A DNA stretch of 64,000 nucleotides, taken from Gillisia sp. UBA3175. GTDB lineage: Bacteria > Bacteroidota > Bacteroidia > Flavobacteriales > Flavobacteriaceae. The number at the start of each line of letters is the position of its first letter. Position 1 is the first letter of the stretch. The stretch spans positions 3,393 to 67,392 of the forward strand of contig DEXV01000008.1 in NCBI GenBank assembly GCA_002364325.1. Reading direction: 5' to 3'. The translations under genes were made by a program, and so were the position numbers. This document shows positions 51,784 through 62,300 of the stretch, piece by piece. Below the pieces are notes generated by a model. It saw nothing but the letters and a program-made list of their open reading frames with translations, ran no database searches and was not told the DNA's origin.

Positions 51784-51807
51784 GTTTAATTTTTTTGAAA
51801 CCATAAT

Positions 51808-53202
51808 ATGTATACCTTAAAGTCCACTTATAAAAAACTTCTAGCAGATACCCTTACCCCAGTGAGTGTCTATCTTAAAATTCGGGATAAATACCCCAAC
51901 AGTTTGCTTCTAGAGAGTAGTGATTATCATGCAAACGATAATAGCTTTTCGTATATATGTTGCAATCCCATTGCTTCAATAAAAATAAAAAATGGGCAGA
52001 TCCAAGAACTCTACCCAGATGGTTCTAAAAAACTCACGGAGATAACTCCAGAAATTAAGGTTGCAGAGGCAATTCAAAATTTCTCCTCCTTATTTAAAAC
52101 TGAAAATTCAAATTTCAAGTTTATCAATAACGGACTGTTTGGATATACTGGTTATGATGGAGTTCAATATTTCGAAGATATCAAGATCACCAAAAAGAAA
52201 GGAGACCTTGAAATTCCTGAAGTTTATTACGCCGTTTATCAGAATATCATCGCCATCAACCATTTTAATAATTCCGCTTATATTTTCGATCATAACTTTA
52301 ATTCTGAAAGTAAGCTAGAAGAAATTGAGCAACTTATAAAAGTAAAGAATTTTGCAACTTATAATTTCCGAAGAGACCTTGCTCCTATTTCCAATCTAAC
52401 CGATTCAGAATTTATAGAGAATGTGAAATTAGGAAAGAAGCACTGCCAAAGAGGAGATGTTTTTCAATTAGTACTTTCCAGAAGATTTACTCAAAGTTTT
52501 AAAGGAGACGAATTTAATGTGTATCGCGCATTAAGAAGCATTAATCCTTCTCCTTATTTATTCTACTTCGATTATGGCGATTTTAAGATCTTTGGAAGTT
52601 CTCCGGAAGCTCAATTAGTGGTTTCTAATGGAAAAGCTGAGATTCATCCTATCGCCGGTACTTTTAAACGTACTGGAAATGATGAGCAAGATGCTGCTTT
52701 GGCAAAACAATTATCTGAAGATAATAAGGAAAATGCCGAACACGTGATGCTAGTAGATCTTGCCAGAAATGATCTAAGCCGACATAGCACAAATGTAAAA
52801 GTTGAGAAATATAGAGAAGTGCAGTTTTTCTCACATGTTATTCATTTGGTGAGTAAAGTTACCGGTACTAAAAATAAAGAGATTGGTACCATGCAAATTG
52901 TAGCAGACACTTTTCCGGCGGGTACGCTTAGTGGAGCTCCAAAACATAGTGCGATGACCCTTATTGAAAAATATGAGAATGTAAATAGAAGTGCTTATGG
53001 TGGCGCCATTGGGTTTATGGATTTCAACGGAAATTATAATCACGCTATTATCATTAGGTCTTTTGTTAGTAAAAATCATCAATTACATTATCAGGCGGGA
53101 GCAGGAATTGTATCTGAATCTAATGAAGAAAATGAATTGCAAGAAGTGTATAACAAGTTAGGCGCATTGTCTAACGCATTAGAATTGGCAGAAGAAATAT
53201 AA
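51808..53202 (+). CDS. trpE: Anthranilate synthase component I
   Basis: The 464-residue enzyme turns chorismate and ammonia into anthranilate. The N-terminal LLLESSDY (about residues 33-40) is the tryptophan-binding LLES motif, predicting feedback inhibition. The C-terminal chorismate domain has QRGDVFQLVLSRRF, IAGTFKRTG, ENAEHVMLVDLARNDLSR, TFPAGTLSGAPKHSA and YGGAIGFMDFNG. It starts 24 bp after the attenuator T tract. Unlike the other trp junctions, the gap to trpG (99 bp) holds an interspersed repeat. Confidence 0.96.
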   Translation: MYTLKSTYKKLLADTLTPVSVYLKIRDKYPNSLLLESSDYHANDNSFSYICCNPIASIKIKNGQIQELYPDGSKKLTEITPEIKVAEAIQNFSSLFKTENSNFKFINNGLFGYTGYDGVQYFEDIKITKKKGDLEIPEVYYAVYQNIIAINHFNNSAYIFDHNFNSESKLEEIEQLIKVKNFATYNFRRDLAPISNLTDSEFIENVKLGKKHCQRGDVFQLVLSRRFTQSFKGDEFNVYRALRSINPSPYLFYFDYGDFKIFGSSPEAQLVVSNGKAEIHPIAGTFKRTGNDEQDAALAKQLSEDNKENAEHVMLVDLARNDLSRHSTNVKVEKYREVQFFSHVIHLVSKVTGTKNKEIGTMQIVADTFPAGTLSGAPKHSAMTLIEKYENVNRSAYGGAIGFMDFNGNYNHAIIIRSFVSKNHQLHYQAGAGIVSESNEENELQEVYNKLGALSNALELAEEI

Positions 53203-53289
53203 TTAGGGCGTTTCCCTTTGGGTCGGGCTTTCGGTAGTCGCTTCCCGGTTTACACCGGTAGAGCTCCGCAAAACTTCAATCCCTAACGC
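53203..53289. repeat. Interspersed repeat inside the trp operon (trpE-trpG gap)
   Basis: 87 bp element with terminal inverted repeat TTAGGG/CCCTAA (53203-53208/53281-53286), an internal GGGTCGGGCTTTCGG segment and an internal CCGGT/ACCGG hairpin. Its right end (CAATCCCTAACGC) recurs in reverse orientation at the right edge of the window (63967-64000). It is GC-richer than its surroundings. Confidence 0.75.
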
Positions 53290-53301
53290 AAAAAGAAAAA
53301 A

Positions 53302-53877
53302 ATGAAAAAAATATTAGTCATCGACAACTACGATTCCTTTGTATATAACTTAGTGCATTATCTGGAAGAACTAGATTGCCAAGTAACCGTTGTCAGAAAT
53401 AATGAAGTAGATCTTGATTCCATCGAAAAATACGATAAGATCTTGCTTTCACCTGGACCAGGAATTCCAGATGAAGCTGGCTTATTAAAGGAGATCATTA
53501 TACGATATGCACCAACAAAAAGCATTCTTGGAGTTTGTTTAGGACAACAAGCCATTGGAGAAGTTTTCGGAGGAAAATTGATCAACTTAGATTCGGTTTT
53601 TCATGGGGTTTCTACCAAGATCAATGTTTCTGTAGAAAATGAAAGTTTATTTAAACATATAGATAACGAACTTATGGTAGGGCGCTATCATTCATGGGTG
53701 GTAGATCCAAATTTGCCGGGAGTCTTGGAGGCCACGTCTTTCGATGAAAACGGACAAGTTATGTCCCTCCGCCATAGAGAATTTGATGTAAAAGGAGTTC
53801 AGTTTCACCCGGAATCGGTATTAACTCCTATGGGCAAGCAAATAATGAAGAACTGGATTGTTGAAAGCGGAAAATAG
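53302..53877 (+). CDS. trpG: Anthranilate synthase component II (glutamine amidotransferase)
   Basis: The 191-residue class I amidotransferase supplies ammonia to TrpE. It has KILVIDNYDSFVYNLVHYL at the start, LLSPGPGIPDEAG, the catalytic nucleophile in GVCLGQQAIGE (Cys79), and the His-Glu dyad in VQFHPESVLTPMG. It is not fused to TrpD. The trpD start is 4 bp after its stop, so the two are coupled. Confidence 0.96.
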   Translation: MKKILVIDNYDSFVYNLVHYLEELDCQVTVVRNNEVDLDSIEKYDKILLSPGPGIPDEAGLLKEIIIRYAPTKSILGVCLGQQAIGEVFGGKLINLDSVFHGVSTKINVSVENESLFKHIDNELMVGRYHSWVVDPNLPGVLEATSFDENGQVMSLRHREFDVKGVQFHPESVLTPMGKQIMKNWIVESGK

Positions 53878-53881
53878 ACAG

Positions 53882-54877
53882 ATGAAACATATACTTAACA
53901 GATTAATAAATCACGAAACCATTTCGAAACAGGAAGCAAGCGAAGTCTTGGTGAATATTTCGAAAGGAGAATATAACGAAAGTCAGATCGCGGCTTTTTT
54001 AACCGTTTATATGATGCGAAGTATCACTATAGATGAGTTAGAAGGATTTCGAGATGCCTTGTTAAATCTGTGTCTTTCAGTAGATCTTAGTAACTATAAT
54101 GCTATAGATCTTTGTGGAACAGGAGGTGATGGAAAAGACACTTTTAATATTTCTACGCTATCTTCCTTTGTAACTGCTGGAGCAGGAATAAAGGTTTCCA
54201 AGCATGGTAATTACGGAGTTTCCTCCATAAGTGGAAGCTCGAATGTAATGGAATATTTGGGAATCAAATTCAGCAATAAAGCAGATTTTTTAGAGCGTTG
54301 TATAGATAAGGCAGGGATTTGTGTTTTACACGCTCCCCTATTTCATCCAGCCATGAAAAATGTTGCGCCTATTAGAAAATCTCTTGCGGTAAAAACCTTT
54401 TTTAATATGTTGGGGCCAATGGTAAATCCTGCATTTCCAAAGAATCAATTGGTAGGGGTTTTCAGTTTAGAATTGGCCAGAATGTATTGTTATCTCTATC
54501 AGAACACCGATAAGAATTTCACTATTTTACATGCTTTGGATGGTTATGATGAGATCTCTTTAACAGGAGCTACAAAAACTATTTCTAATGCTACGGAAGG
54601 AATTTTAGAACCTTCAGATTTTGGATTAGAAACTTTAACTGCTTCCGAGATATCTGGTGGGGATTCTATTGAGAGTTCAGCTAAAATATTTTTGAATATC
54701 TTGAACGGAAAGGGAACTACACCTCAAAACAGTGTGGTTTGTGCCAATGCCGGAATGGCTATTGCAACTTCTACAGGTTGTACACCACTGGAAGGTTTTA
54801 CTAAAGCAAAAGAATCTTTGAATTCTGGAAAAGCATTGACAGCTTTGAAAAAATTACAAGAATTAAGCGCTGCCTAA
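53882..54877 (+). CDS. trpD: Anthranilate phosphoribosyltransferase
   Basis: I start at 53882 (MKHILNRLINHETISKQEAS), giving 331 residues; the earlier in-frame ATG overlaps trpG. The enzyme joins PRPP to anthranilate. Visible motifs are DLCGTGGDGKDTFNISTLSS, the PRPP-binding KHGNYGVSSISGSSNVME, HPAMKNVAPIRKSLAVKTFFN and LGPMVNP. It lies 4 bp after trpG and 19 bp before trpC. Confidence 0.95.
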   Translation: MKHILNRLINHETISKQEASEVLVNISKGEYNESQIAAFLTVYMMRSITIDELEGFRDALLNLCLSVDLSNYNAIDLCGTGGDGKDTFNISTLSSFVTAGAGIKVSKHGNYGVSSISGSSNVMEYLGIKFSNKADFLERCIDKAGICVLHAPLFHPAMKNVAPIRKSLAVKTFFNMLGPMVNPAFPKNQLVGVFSLELARMYCYLYQNTDKNFTILHALDGYDEISLTGATKTISNATEGILEPSDFGLETLTASEISGGDSIESSAKIFLNILNGKGTTPQNSVVCANAGMAIATSTGCTPLEGFTKAKESLNSGKALTALKKLQELSAA

Positions 54878-54896
54878 TTAAATTGAAAATAACAAA

Positions 54897-55685
54897 ATGA
54901 ATATTCTAGATAAAATTATTGCTGATAAACGAAATGAAGTTACACTTAAAAAGAACCTTATTTCTGCTGAAAATTTAGAACGTTATCCACTTTTCGGCTT
55001 TAAAACCAAGTCCTTAGCCTCTGCGTTAAGAGCTAGCAAGAGCGGGATTATTGCTGAACATAAACGTAGATCGCCTTCTAAATCTGTGATCAATCAAGAT
55101 CTAAATGTTCAAGATGTAGCTATAGGCTATGAAAATGCAGGAGTTTGTGGAATGTCGGTACTTACAGATGGAAAATATTTTGGCGGCGCTTTAGACGATC
55201 TTATTTTAGCCAGAGCTGCGGTAAAAATGCCTTTGTTGAGAAAGGAATTTATTATTGATGAATATCAAATTCTCGAAGCCAAAGCTCACGGAGCCGATGT
55301 AATTTTACTTATTGCTGCTGTATTGACCAGAGATGAAATAAAGTCCTTTTCTGAATTAGCTAAAAGTTTAGGCTTGGAAGTGCTTTTAGAAGTTCATAAT
55401 CTGGAAGAACTAGAAAAATCCATCATGCCAAGTTTGGATATGTTAGGAGTGAATAATAGGAATTTAAAGACATTTGAAGTGAGTACAGATATCAGCAAAC
55501 AACTTTCAGAAAAGATTCCTAATGATTTTGTAAAGGTTTCAGAAAGCGGAATTAGCAGTGTGGAAGCTATCAAGGATCTAAAAAATTACGGATATCAAGG
55601 GTTTTTGATCGGTGAGAACTTTATGAAAACCGATGATCCCGGAAAAAGTGCATCTGAATTTATTCAGGAATTAAACGGCAATTAA
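54897..55685 (+). CDS. trpC: Indole-3-glycerol phosphate synthase
   Basis: The 262-residue TIM-barrel enzyme closes the indole ring. Motifs: the N-terminal MNILDKIIADKRNEV, IIAEHKRRSPSKSVI, SVLTDGKYFGGALDDL, LLRKEFIIDEYQILEAKAHGAD, LLEVHNLEELE, LGVNNRNLKTFEV and VSESGISS. It is not fused to TrpF, which begins 1 bp after its stop codon. Confidence 0.96.
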   Translation: MNILDKIIADKRNEVTLKKNLISAENLERYPLFGFKTKSLASALRASKSGIIAEHKRRSPSKSVINQDLNVQDVAIGYENAGVCGMSVLTDGKYFGGALDDLILARAAVKMPLLRKEFIIDEYQILEAKAHGADVILLIAAVLTRDEIKSFSELAKSLGLEVLLEVHNLEELEKSIMPSLDMLGVNNRNLKTFEVSTDISKQLSEKIPNDFVKVSESGISSVEAIKDLKNYGYQGFLIGENFMKTDDPGKSASEFIQELNGN

Positions 55686-55686
55686 A

Positions 55687-56355
55687 ATGAAGGCCCTAAA
55701 ACTGAAAATATGCGGCATGAAGCAACCACAAAATATTCTGGATGTTGCTGCTTTAAATCCAGATTATCTTGGATTCATCTTTTATGAAAGGTCTCCTAGA
55801 AATTTTTCGGGAGAGATCCCTGATATAGATCCAAGAATCAAAAAAACAGGGGTTTTTGTAGATGAAGAGATCGATTTTGTTTTAGAGAAAGTTGAAAAAT
55901 ACAAGTTCAGAGCAATTCAACTTCACGGAGAGGAATCGGCTGAATACTGCATAAAATTAAGATCAGAGTTGGGTAAGAAGAATCCAGTAGAATTAATAAA
56001 AGTGTTTTCCGTGAAAGAGAGCTTCAATTTTGAGGGGCTTAAGGCTTACGAAGGCATTGTAGATTTCTTTCTTTTTGATACTAAGGGAAAAAATAAAGGT
56101 GGAAATGGAATAACTTTTAATTGGGAACTTTTAAAGGAGTATCCTTCCTCGACTCCATTTTTTCTTAGCGGAGGAATTGGGCAGGATGAACTGAACAGGA
56201 TCGAGGAGCTTTATACTTATTTGGAAAAGAGCGACAGATCACATTTGCTCTATGGAGTAGATGTAAATAGCAAGTTTGAAATGGAAGCAGGATTAAAAGA
56301 TGCGAAAGCATTAAAAAAATTTAAAGATAATTTGGGTTTAAAAACTCAAGCATAA
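55687..56355 (+). CDS. trpF: Phosphoribosylanthranilate isomerase
   Basis: The 222-residue TIM-barrel enzyme performs the Amadori rearrangement between TrpD and TrpC. The catalytic Cys is in [12 protein letters not shown], followed by [50 protein letters not shown] (catalytic Asp) and [11 protein letters not shown]. It starts 1 bp after trpC. Confidence 0.95.
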   Translation: MKALKLKICGMKQPQNILDVAALNPDYLGFIFYERSPRNFSGEIPDIDPRIKKTGVFVDEEIDFVLEKVEKYKFRAIQLHGEESAEYCIKLRSELGKKNPVELIKVFSVKESFNFEGLKAYEGIVDFFLFDTKGKNKGGNGITFNWELLKEYPSSTPFFLSGGIGQDELNRIEELYTYLEKSDRSHLLYGVDVNSKFEMEAGLKDAKALKKFKDNLGLKTQA

Positions 56356-56365
56356 CATATACATT

Positions 56366-57547
56366 ATGACCTATCAAGCAGATGAAAAAGGCTATTACGG
56401 TGAATTTGGCGGAGCTTATATTCCGGAAATGCTATACCCCAATGTGGAAGATTTAAGGCAACAATACGTACAGATCATGCAAGAAGAATCTTTTCAGAAA
56501 GAATTTAAAGATCTTCTGAAAGATTATGTTGGACGACCAACTCCGTTATATTTTGCGTCCAGATTGAGTGAGAAATACAATACCAAGATCTATTTAAAAC
56601 GTGAAGATCTATGTCATACTGGTGCTCACAAAATCAATAATACCATAGGGCAGATACTAATGGCGAAACGTTTGGGCAAAACCAGGATAATCGCAGAAAC
56701 TGGCGCAGGTCAACACGGCGTGGCAACAGCCACGGTTTGTGCTTTAATGGGAATTGAATGCATTGTGTATATGGGAGAAATAGATATAGATCGGCAGGCT
56801 CCAAATGTTGCCCGTATGAAAATGTTGGGAGCCACAGTTATTCCAGCCAAATCTGGAAGTAGAACCTTAAAGGACGCAACTAATGAAGCTATTCGAGATT
56901 GGATAAACAATCCTGTAGATACACATTACATAATTGGATCTGTAGTAGGACCTCATCCTTATCCAGATATGGTAGCCCGTTTTCAAAGTGTGATCTCCGA
57001 GGAAATCAAGTCTCAACTTCTGGAAAAAGAAGGAAGAGAAGCACCAGATTATGTGGTGGCTTGTGTTGGTGGAGGAAGTAATGCTGCTGGAATTTACTAT
57101 CATTATTTAGACGATCTAAAAGTGGGTATCATTGCGGTAGAAGCTGCTGGGAAGGGAGTTCTTTCTGGTGAAAGTGCAGCAACTTCTGCCTTAGGAAAGG
57201 AAGGAATTATCCACGGTAGCAAAACCCTTTTAATGCAAAGTCCAGACGGACAGATCACCGAGCCTTATTCAATTTCTGCAGGTTTAGATTATCCTGGGAT
57301 CGGGCCGATGCATGCAAATTTATTTAGAACTGGCAGAGCTGAGTTTATATCAATTACCGATGAAGATGCAATGAAAGCCGGACAAGAATTAGCCAAATTA
57401 GAAGGTATAATTCCCGCTATTGAAACTTCACATGCTTTAGCCATTTTTGAAGACCACAAATTCAAGAAAGATGATGTTATAGTTGTAAACCTTTCTGGAC
57501 GTGGCGATAAAGATCTTAGCACTTATATAGAATATTTTAATTTATAG
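56366..57547 (+). CDS. trpB: Tryptophan synthase beta chain
   Basis: The 393-residue PLP enzyme makes tryptophan from indole and serine. It has [30 protein letters not shown] with the PLP lysine, [28 protein letters not shown] (phosphate loop) and SLxYPGIGP-type [14 protein letters not shown]. It is a TrpB1-type protein, paired with trpA 9 bp downstream. Confidence 0.97.
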   Translation: MTYQADEKGYYGEFGGAYIPEMLYPNVEDLRQQYVQIMQEESFQKEFKDLLKDYVGRPTPLYFASRLSEKYNTKIYLKREDLCHTGAHKINNTIGQILMAKRLGKTRIIAETGAGQHGVATATVCALMGIECIVYMGEIDIDRQAPNVARMKMLGATVIPAKSGSRTLKDATNEAIRDWINNPVDTHYIIGSVVGPHPYPDMVARFQSVISEEIKSQLLEKEGREAPDYVVACVGGGSNAAGIYYHYLDDLKVGIIAVEAAGKGVLSGESAATSALGKEGIIHGSKTLLMQSPDGQITEPYSISAGLDYPGIGPMHANLFRTGRAEFISITDEDAMKAGQELAKLEGIIPAIETSHALAIFEDHKFKKDDVIVVNLSGRGDKDLSTYIEYFNL

Positions 57548-57556
57548 AATCTTAAA

Positions 57557-58318
57557 ATGAATAGAATTCAATCGAAATTACAAGAAGACAAAAAGCTTCT
57601 TTCCATATATTTTACAGCAGGTTATCCCCAAATTAATGATACCGTATCTATTATTGAAGACCTAGAAAATAATGGAGTTGATATGATAGAGATCGGCTTA
57701 CCTTTTAGTGATCCTCTAGCCGATGGCCCAACAATTCAGGAGAGCAGCACTAAAGCTTTAAAGAATGGAATGACCACTGAGAAGTTGTTTAATCAATTAA
57801 AAGATATCAGAAAAACCGTAAAGATCCCATTAATCATTATGGGATATTTTAATCCGATGCTTCAATATGGAGTAGAAGAATTCTGTAAAAAATGTGAAGA
57901 TATCGGGATCGATGGTTTAATAATTCCAGATCTTCCGGTAGATGTGTATTCAGAAAAATATCAAGCTGTTTTCGAAAAACATAACCTCATCAATGTATTC
58001 CTAATTACTTCGCAAACTTCAGAAGAACGAATTGGATTTATAGATTCTGTTTCCAAAGGATTTATTTATATGGTAAGCAGCGCAAGTGTTACAGGAGCGA
58101 CTTCAGGATTTGGAACTGAAACAAAGGAATATTTCAAAAGAATTTCAGGAATGAATTTGAAGAATCCCCAGATCGTAGGATTTGGAATTAGCGATAAGCA
58201 AAGTTTTAAGGAAGCCACAGAGTATTCCAATGGAGCTATTATTGGAAGTGCTTTTATTAAGCAGCTTACTAAAAATGGAGTAGAATCGGTTTCAGAATTT
58301 GTTAAAACTATTAGATAG
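57557..58318 (+). CDS. trpA: Tryptophan synthase alpha chain
   Basis: The 253-residue TIM-barrel subunit releases indole from indole-3-glycerol phosphate and channels it to TrpB. Motifs are IYFTAGYPQINDTVSII, DMIEIGLPFSDPLADGPTIQ (catalytic Glu and Asp60-type residues), GLIIPDLPV, and YMVSSASVTGATSGFG. It is the last trp gene. No convincing terminator follows within 80 bp, so transcription might continue into the two small genes beyond. Confidence 0.96.
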   Translation: MNRIQSKLQEDKKLLSIYFTAGYPQINDTVSIIEDLENNGVDMIEIGLPFSDPLADGPTIQESSTKALKNGMTTEKLFNQLKDIRKTVKIPLIIMGYFNPMLQYGVEEFCKKCEDIGIDGLIIPDLPVDVYSEKYQAVFEKHNLINVFLITSQTSEERIGFIDSVSKGFIYMVSSASVTGATSGFGTETKEYFKRISGMNLKNPQIVGFGISDKQSFKEATEYSNGAIIGSAFIKQLTKNGVESVSEFVKTIR

Positions 58319-58400
58319 CTTTAACCATACTGTAACACAGCATTAATACTTTTTGTGATTGTTTAGCTTTATCTTTAAGTGAATTTAAAAACCAAATATC

Positions 58401-58529
58401 ATGGAAAAGAAATTTGAAAGAAAAACCGAACAAACAAATCCTACCAATCTTACTGGTGATAGAAACCAAAAGACCAATAAGGTAGATATCGATCAAAAGA
58501 CAATAAAGAAACAGCAAAATAAAAAATAA
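58401..58529 (+). CDS. Small basic hypothetical protein (42 residues)
   Basis: An ATG-initiated frame of 42 residues (MEKKFERKTEQTNPTNLTGD at the N-terminus, then Lys/Gln-rich) ends 2 bp before the bTHX gene. It is hydrophilic, without signal peptide or membrane segment. I recognise no family. Support comes from its tight spacing with a convincing ribosomal-protein gene and from its charged composition; it may be a small gene co-expressed with bTHX, or chance. Confidence 0.5.
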   Translation: MEKKFERKTEQTNPTNLTGDRNQKTNKVDIDQKTIKKQQNKK

Positions 58530-58531
58530 GA

Positions 58532-58666
58532 ATGGGTAGAGGAGATAAGAAAACGAAACGTGGAAAAATAGCTCTCGGAACAAGAGGAAGATTGAGACCG
58601 AAAAGAGGAAAGTTTAAAACTAAACCTTCAACGCTTGCAGATCACGATAAGAAAGAGCTACAGTAA
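58532..58666 (+). CDS. 30S ribosomal protein bTHX
   Basis: A 44-residue basic protein starts MGRGDKKTKRGKIALGTRGR and continues LRPKRGKFK. The Thermus Thx peptide reads [27 protein letters not shown], so the match in the first 25 residues is clear. Thx lies in the head of the small ribosomal subunit and stabilises 16S rRNA contacts. The version here has a C-terminal extension of about 18 residues. It is shorter than the usual gene-calling cut-off and overlaps a spurious antisense frame. Confidence 0.85.
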   Translation: MGRGDKKTKRGKIALGTRGRLRPKRGKFKTKPSTLADHDKKELQ

Positions 58667-58680
58667 ACGTTGAATCTTAT

Positions 58681-59340
58681 TTAAAAATACCCTTTATATT
58701 GAAGGATCCTGAAATCGATTGTATTGAATTCAGGATCTTTTGCTTTTTGCATCTTATATAAATCCATACTTCCAATTGCTCTGTTAGCGGAACCTGAAGG
58801 TGCAGTGAGTGAAACTGTATTTATTGATCTTCCATCTAGTAAAAATTGATGAACTCTAGGAACTTCATTGGAAACAACCTTGAGCTTGATCCCTTCCCCC
58901 AATTTTCGTAAATGTCTTCTAAAAAAATACTCTGGACCATTTTTAGAATTTCCTCCAGTGAAAAGCAAGGTTTCAATACCAGGATTTTTTCTAAGAATTT
59001 CTATGAAATTTCTTAACTCCACTTCCTGCATTCCTGTATCTGAAGCATCAATCTTAATTCTTCTGCTACTTTCCACAATATCACAAATCCCAATTCCTCT
59101 TTTTTCTAAAAAATCTTTTCGCTGATTCACGGCAGCTTCGGAATTCTCATACTTTAAATTGAGATCGAACAATCTGTCCAAGATTGGCCATAAAAAACCA
59201 TCTCTACTTCCGTAGCAAAAATTTACATCGTCTGGTTTTAAATTACCCGTAGTAAATCTAGGTGGTGGCAGTGTACCAACTATTAGCTTGGTGGCATTCC
59301 TCGGAATAAAAGGTTTATAAGGATGCATATGATGAAACAT
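58681..59340 (-). CDS. Uracil-DNA glycosylase-superfamily protein
   Basis: The 219-residue protein has TKLIVGTLPPPRF near the N-terminus and VNFCYGSRDGFLWPILDRLF, which resembles the motif A/FYGxxxNxFW pattern of the MUG/SMUG-like glycosylases, and a late GSANRAIGS in place of the leucine-loop motif. These enzymes remove damaged or deaminated bases from DNA; the substrate here is unknown. Its stop codon is 14 bp from the bTHX stop (convergent), and its start lies 14 bp after the pyruvate carboxylase stop on the same strand, so it may be co-transcribed with pyc. Confidence 0.75.
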   Translation of the reverse strand: MFHHMHPYKPFIPRNATKLIVGTLPPPRFTTGNLKPDDVNFCYGSRDGFLWPILDRLFDLNLKYENSEAAVNQRKDFLEKRGIGICDIVESSRRIKIDASDTGMQEVELRNFIEILRKNPGIETLLFTGGNSKNGPEYFFRRHLRKLGEGIKLKVVSNEVPRVHQFLLDGRSINTVSLTAPSGSANRAIGSMDLYKMQKAKDPEFNTIDFRILQYKGYF

Positions 59341-59353
59341 TCTTTTAATAAAA

Positions 59354-62300
59354 TTACTTCATTATCACCACCAGATCATCTGAAAAGACCATTCTTCCTT
59401 CTGGCAGAATCACTTTATCTACCTCCCCGTCTGAATTTGCAGTAATGGTAGTTTCCATTTTCATAGCTTCAATAATAAATAAAGGTTCATTTTTTTTCAC
59501 TTTCTGTCCAGCCTTAACTAGAATAGATGCTAGGGAACCTTGAAGTGGCGCTCCTATTTCATGATCATTTGACTTATCTTTTTTCTGATGAACAACTTTC
59601 TCTACTTTAATAGATTTGTCCTTAATTTGTACTGCCCTGGTTTGTCCATTTACTTTAAAGAATACTTGAACCATTCCATCGCTATCTGCTTCACCAATGG
59701 ATAAGAGCTGAATTAAGAGTGTTTTTCCTTTATCCATCTCCACAATGATCTCCTCGTAAATTTCCATTCCGTAAAAGAAATTCTTAGTAGGAATTGCTAT
59801 CACATTACCATGGTCCTCATGATGGTTATAGGCATCCGTAAACACCTTTGGATATAATTTATAGGACAAGAAATCTGTAATATTAAGCTCTCTTCCCATT
59901 CCATCTTTAAAGGTTTCTTTGAATTCTGCCAGTTCCTTATCAAAATCTATTGGCTCTAAATGAGCATTAGGCCTTTCTGTAAATGGTTCTTCATCTTTCA
60001 GTACCAGTTTCTGGATCTTCTCTGGAAATCCTCCTACTGGCTGCCCTAAGCTTCCTTTAAAGAAGCTTTTTACAGACTCCGGAAAAGAAATGTTCTCTCC
60101 ATTTTCTAAAACATCATTTATAGATAAATTATTACTTACAAGATACTGCGCCATATCTCCAACAACTTTGGAACTTGGAGTTACCTTCACTATGTCTCCA
60201 AAAAGATCATTTACCTCTGCATACATTTTAGTGATCTCATGAAACCTGTTGCTAAGTCCAAGAGATTCTGCTTGTGGCTTTAAATTGGAATATTGTCCCC
60301 CTGGAATTTCATTTTTGTAAACATCGGCGGTTCCAGCCTTCAATCCACTTTCAAAAGGGTAATAATAACTACGAACTGCTTCCCAATAATGGGAATATTC
60401 ATTCAGTTTATCCATATCAAAATCGTTTGCACGAGTTTCAAACTTCATCATTTCTACAATAGAATTAAAGTTTGGCTGCGATGTTAACCCTGACAATCCC
60501 CCAAGAGCTACATCTACCACATCTACTCCAGCTTCAATAGCTTTTAAATAAGTTGCAGCCTGTATGGAAGAAGTATCATGAGTATGTAAATGAATTGGAA
60601 TATTGATCCTGGATTTTAAAGCTCCGATCAATTCCTCTGCAGCATAAGGTTTTAATAGACCAGCCATATCCTTTATTCCAAGAATATGAGCTCCGGCATC
60701 TTCCATTTGTTTTGCTAATTGAATATAATATTCTAAAGTGTATTTTGTCCTTTTAGGATCTAGAATATCTCCGGTATAGCAAATGGAAGCTTCTGCCAAT
60801 CCCCCAGTATTTTTTCTTACATAATTAATACAAGGTTCAATAGATTTCATCCAGTTCAAGGAATCGAAGATCCTAAAAACATCCACTCCATTCTCCCAGG
60901 ATTCTGTGACGAATTTTTCGATAAGATTGTCTGGATAAGCAGTATATCCAACTCCATTAGAGCCTCTTAATAGCATTTGTAACAAAACATTTGGCATTGC
61001 TTTTCTAAGCAATTGTAGACGTTCCCAAGGATTTTCTTTTAAGAACCGAAGACATACATCGAAGGTGGCACCTCCCCAAACTTCCATAGAAAAAATATTG
61101 GAATGGTTCTTAGCAAAACCTTCAGCCACTTTTATAAGATCGTAGGTTCGCATTCTTGTGGCAAGTAAACTTTGATGCGCATCCCGCATGGTGGTATCTG
61201 TATACTGTACCTTACTTTGATGCCTTAACCAGCGAGAGAATTTCTCCGGCCCCATTTCAGTCAGAAGATCTTTTGTTCCTTTTGGATATTCCCCATATTC
61301 ATCGAATTTTGGAACTTTTGGTATTAGGAATTTTGCAGTGGGATCGATGATCTTCACATCTGAATTTCCATTTACGGTAATATCTCCAAGAAAGCTCACA
61401 ATTTTATTGGCTCGGTTTCTTGGCTCTTTAATTTTAAAAAGGTCTGGATTTTTATTGATGAAGTTAACTGTAACATTGCCTTCTCTAAAGGTTGAATGTG
61501 CTAGGATATTATCTAAAAATGCCATGTTTGTTTTTACCCCGCGAATTCTAAACTCTGCTAGCGCACGTCTCATTTTTCTACATGCACCATCTAAAGTTCT
61601 ACTACTTGCAGAAACTTTAACCAACATAGAGTCAAAAAATGGAGAAATAGTTACCCCTTGATATACACTTCCTGCATCCAGACGTATTCCAAACCCTGCA
61701 GCACTTCTGTACGTGGTAATGGTACCATAATCTGGTTTAAAATCATTTTCTGGGTCCTCGGTAGTAATTCTACATTGTAATGCAAAACCATTTGTTTTTA
61801 AATGCTCTTGTCCTGCAATAGTGATCTGCTCATCAGAAAGTTTATAACCCCCTGCAATAAAGATTTGTGTTTTAACTAGATCTATTCCGGTAATCATTTC
61901 GGTTACTGTATGCTCCACCTGAATCCTTGGATTTACTTCTATAAAATAGATCTCCCCATCTTCTACCAAAAATTCTACAGTTCCAATATTATTATAGTTC
62001 ACCGCTTTACAAATAGCGATAGCATAGTCATATAATTTATTTTTTGTTTGTGAATTTAACCCCAGAGAAGGAGCAAATTCTATAACTTTTTGATACCGGC
62101 GCTGCACAGAACAATCCCTCTCAAAAAGATGGACAATATTCCCGTGATTATCTGCAACAATCTGGATCTCGATATGCTTGGGGTTTTCTACGAATTTTTC
62201 GATAAAAACCGTGTCGTCTCCAAATGCATTCCCTGCTTCTCGTTTAGATTCTGGAAATGCCTTTTTTAACTCATCCTCATTTCGAATTACCCGCATTCCA

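Noticed and set aside
58311..58583. Antisense 90-codon frame over the small genes after trpA
   Set aside because: It is hydrophobic and low-complexity because it is the complement of Lys-rich small genes; bTHX on the plus strand is the real gene.
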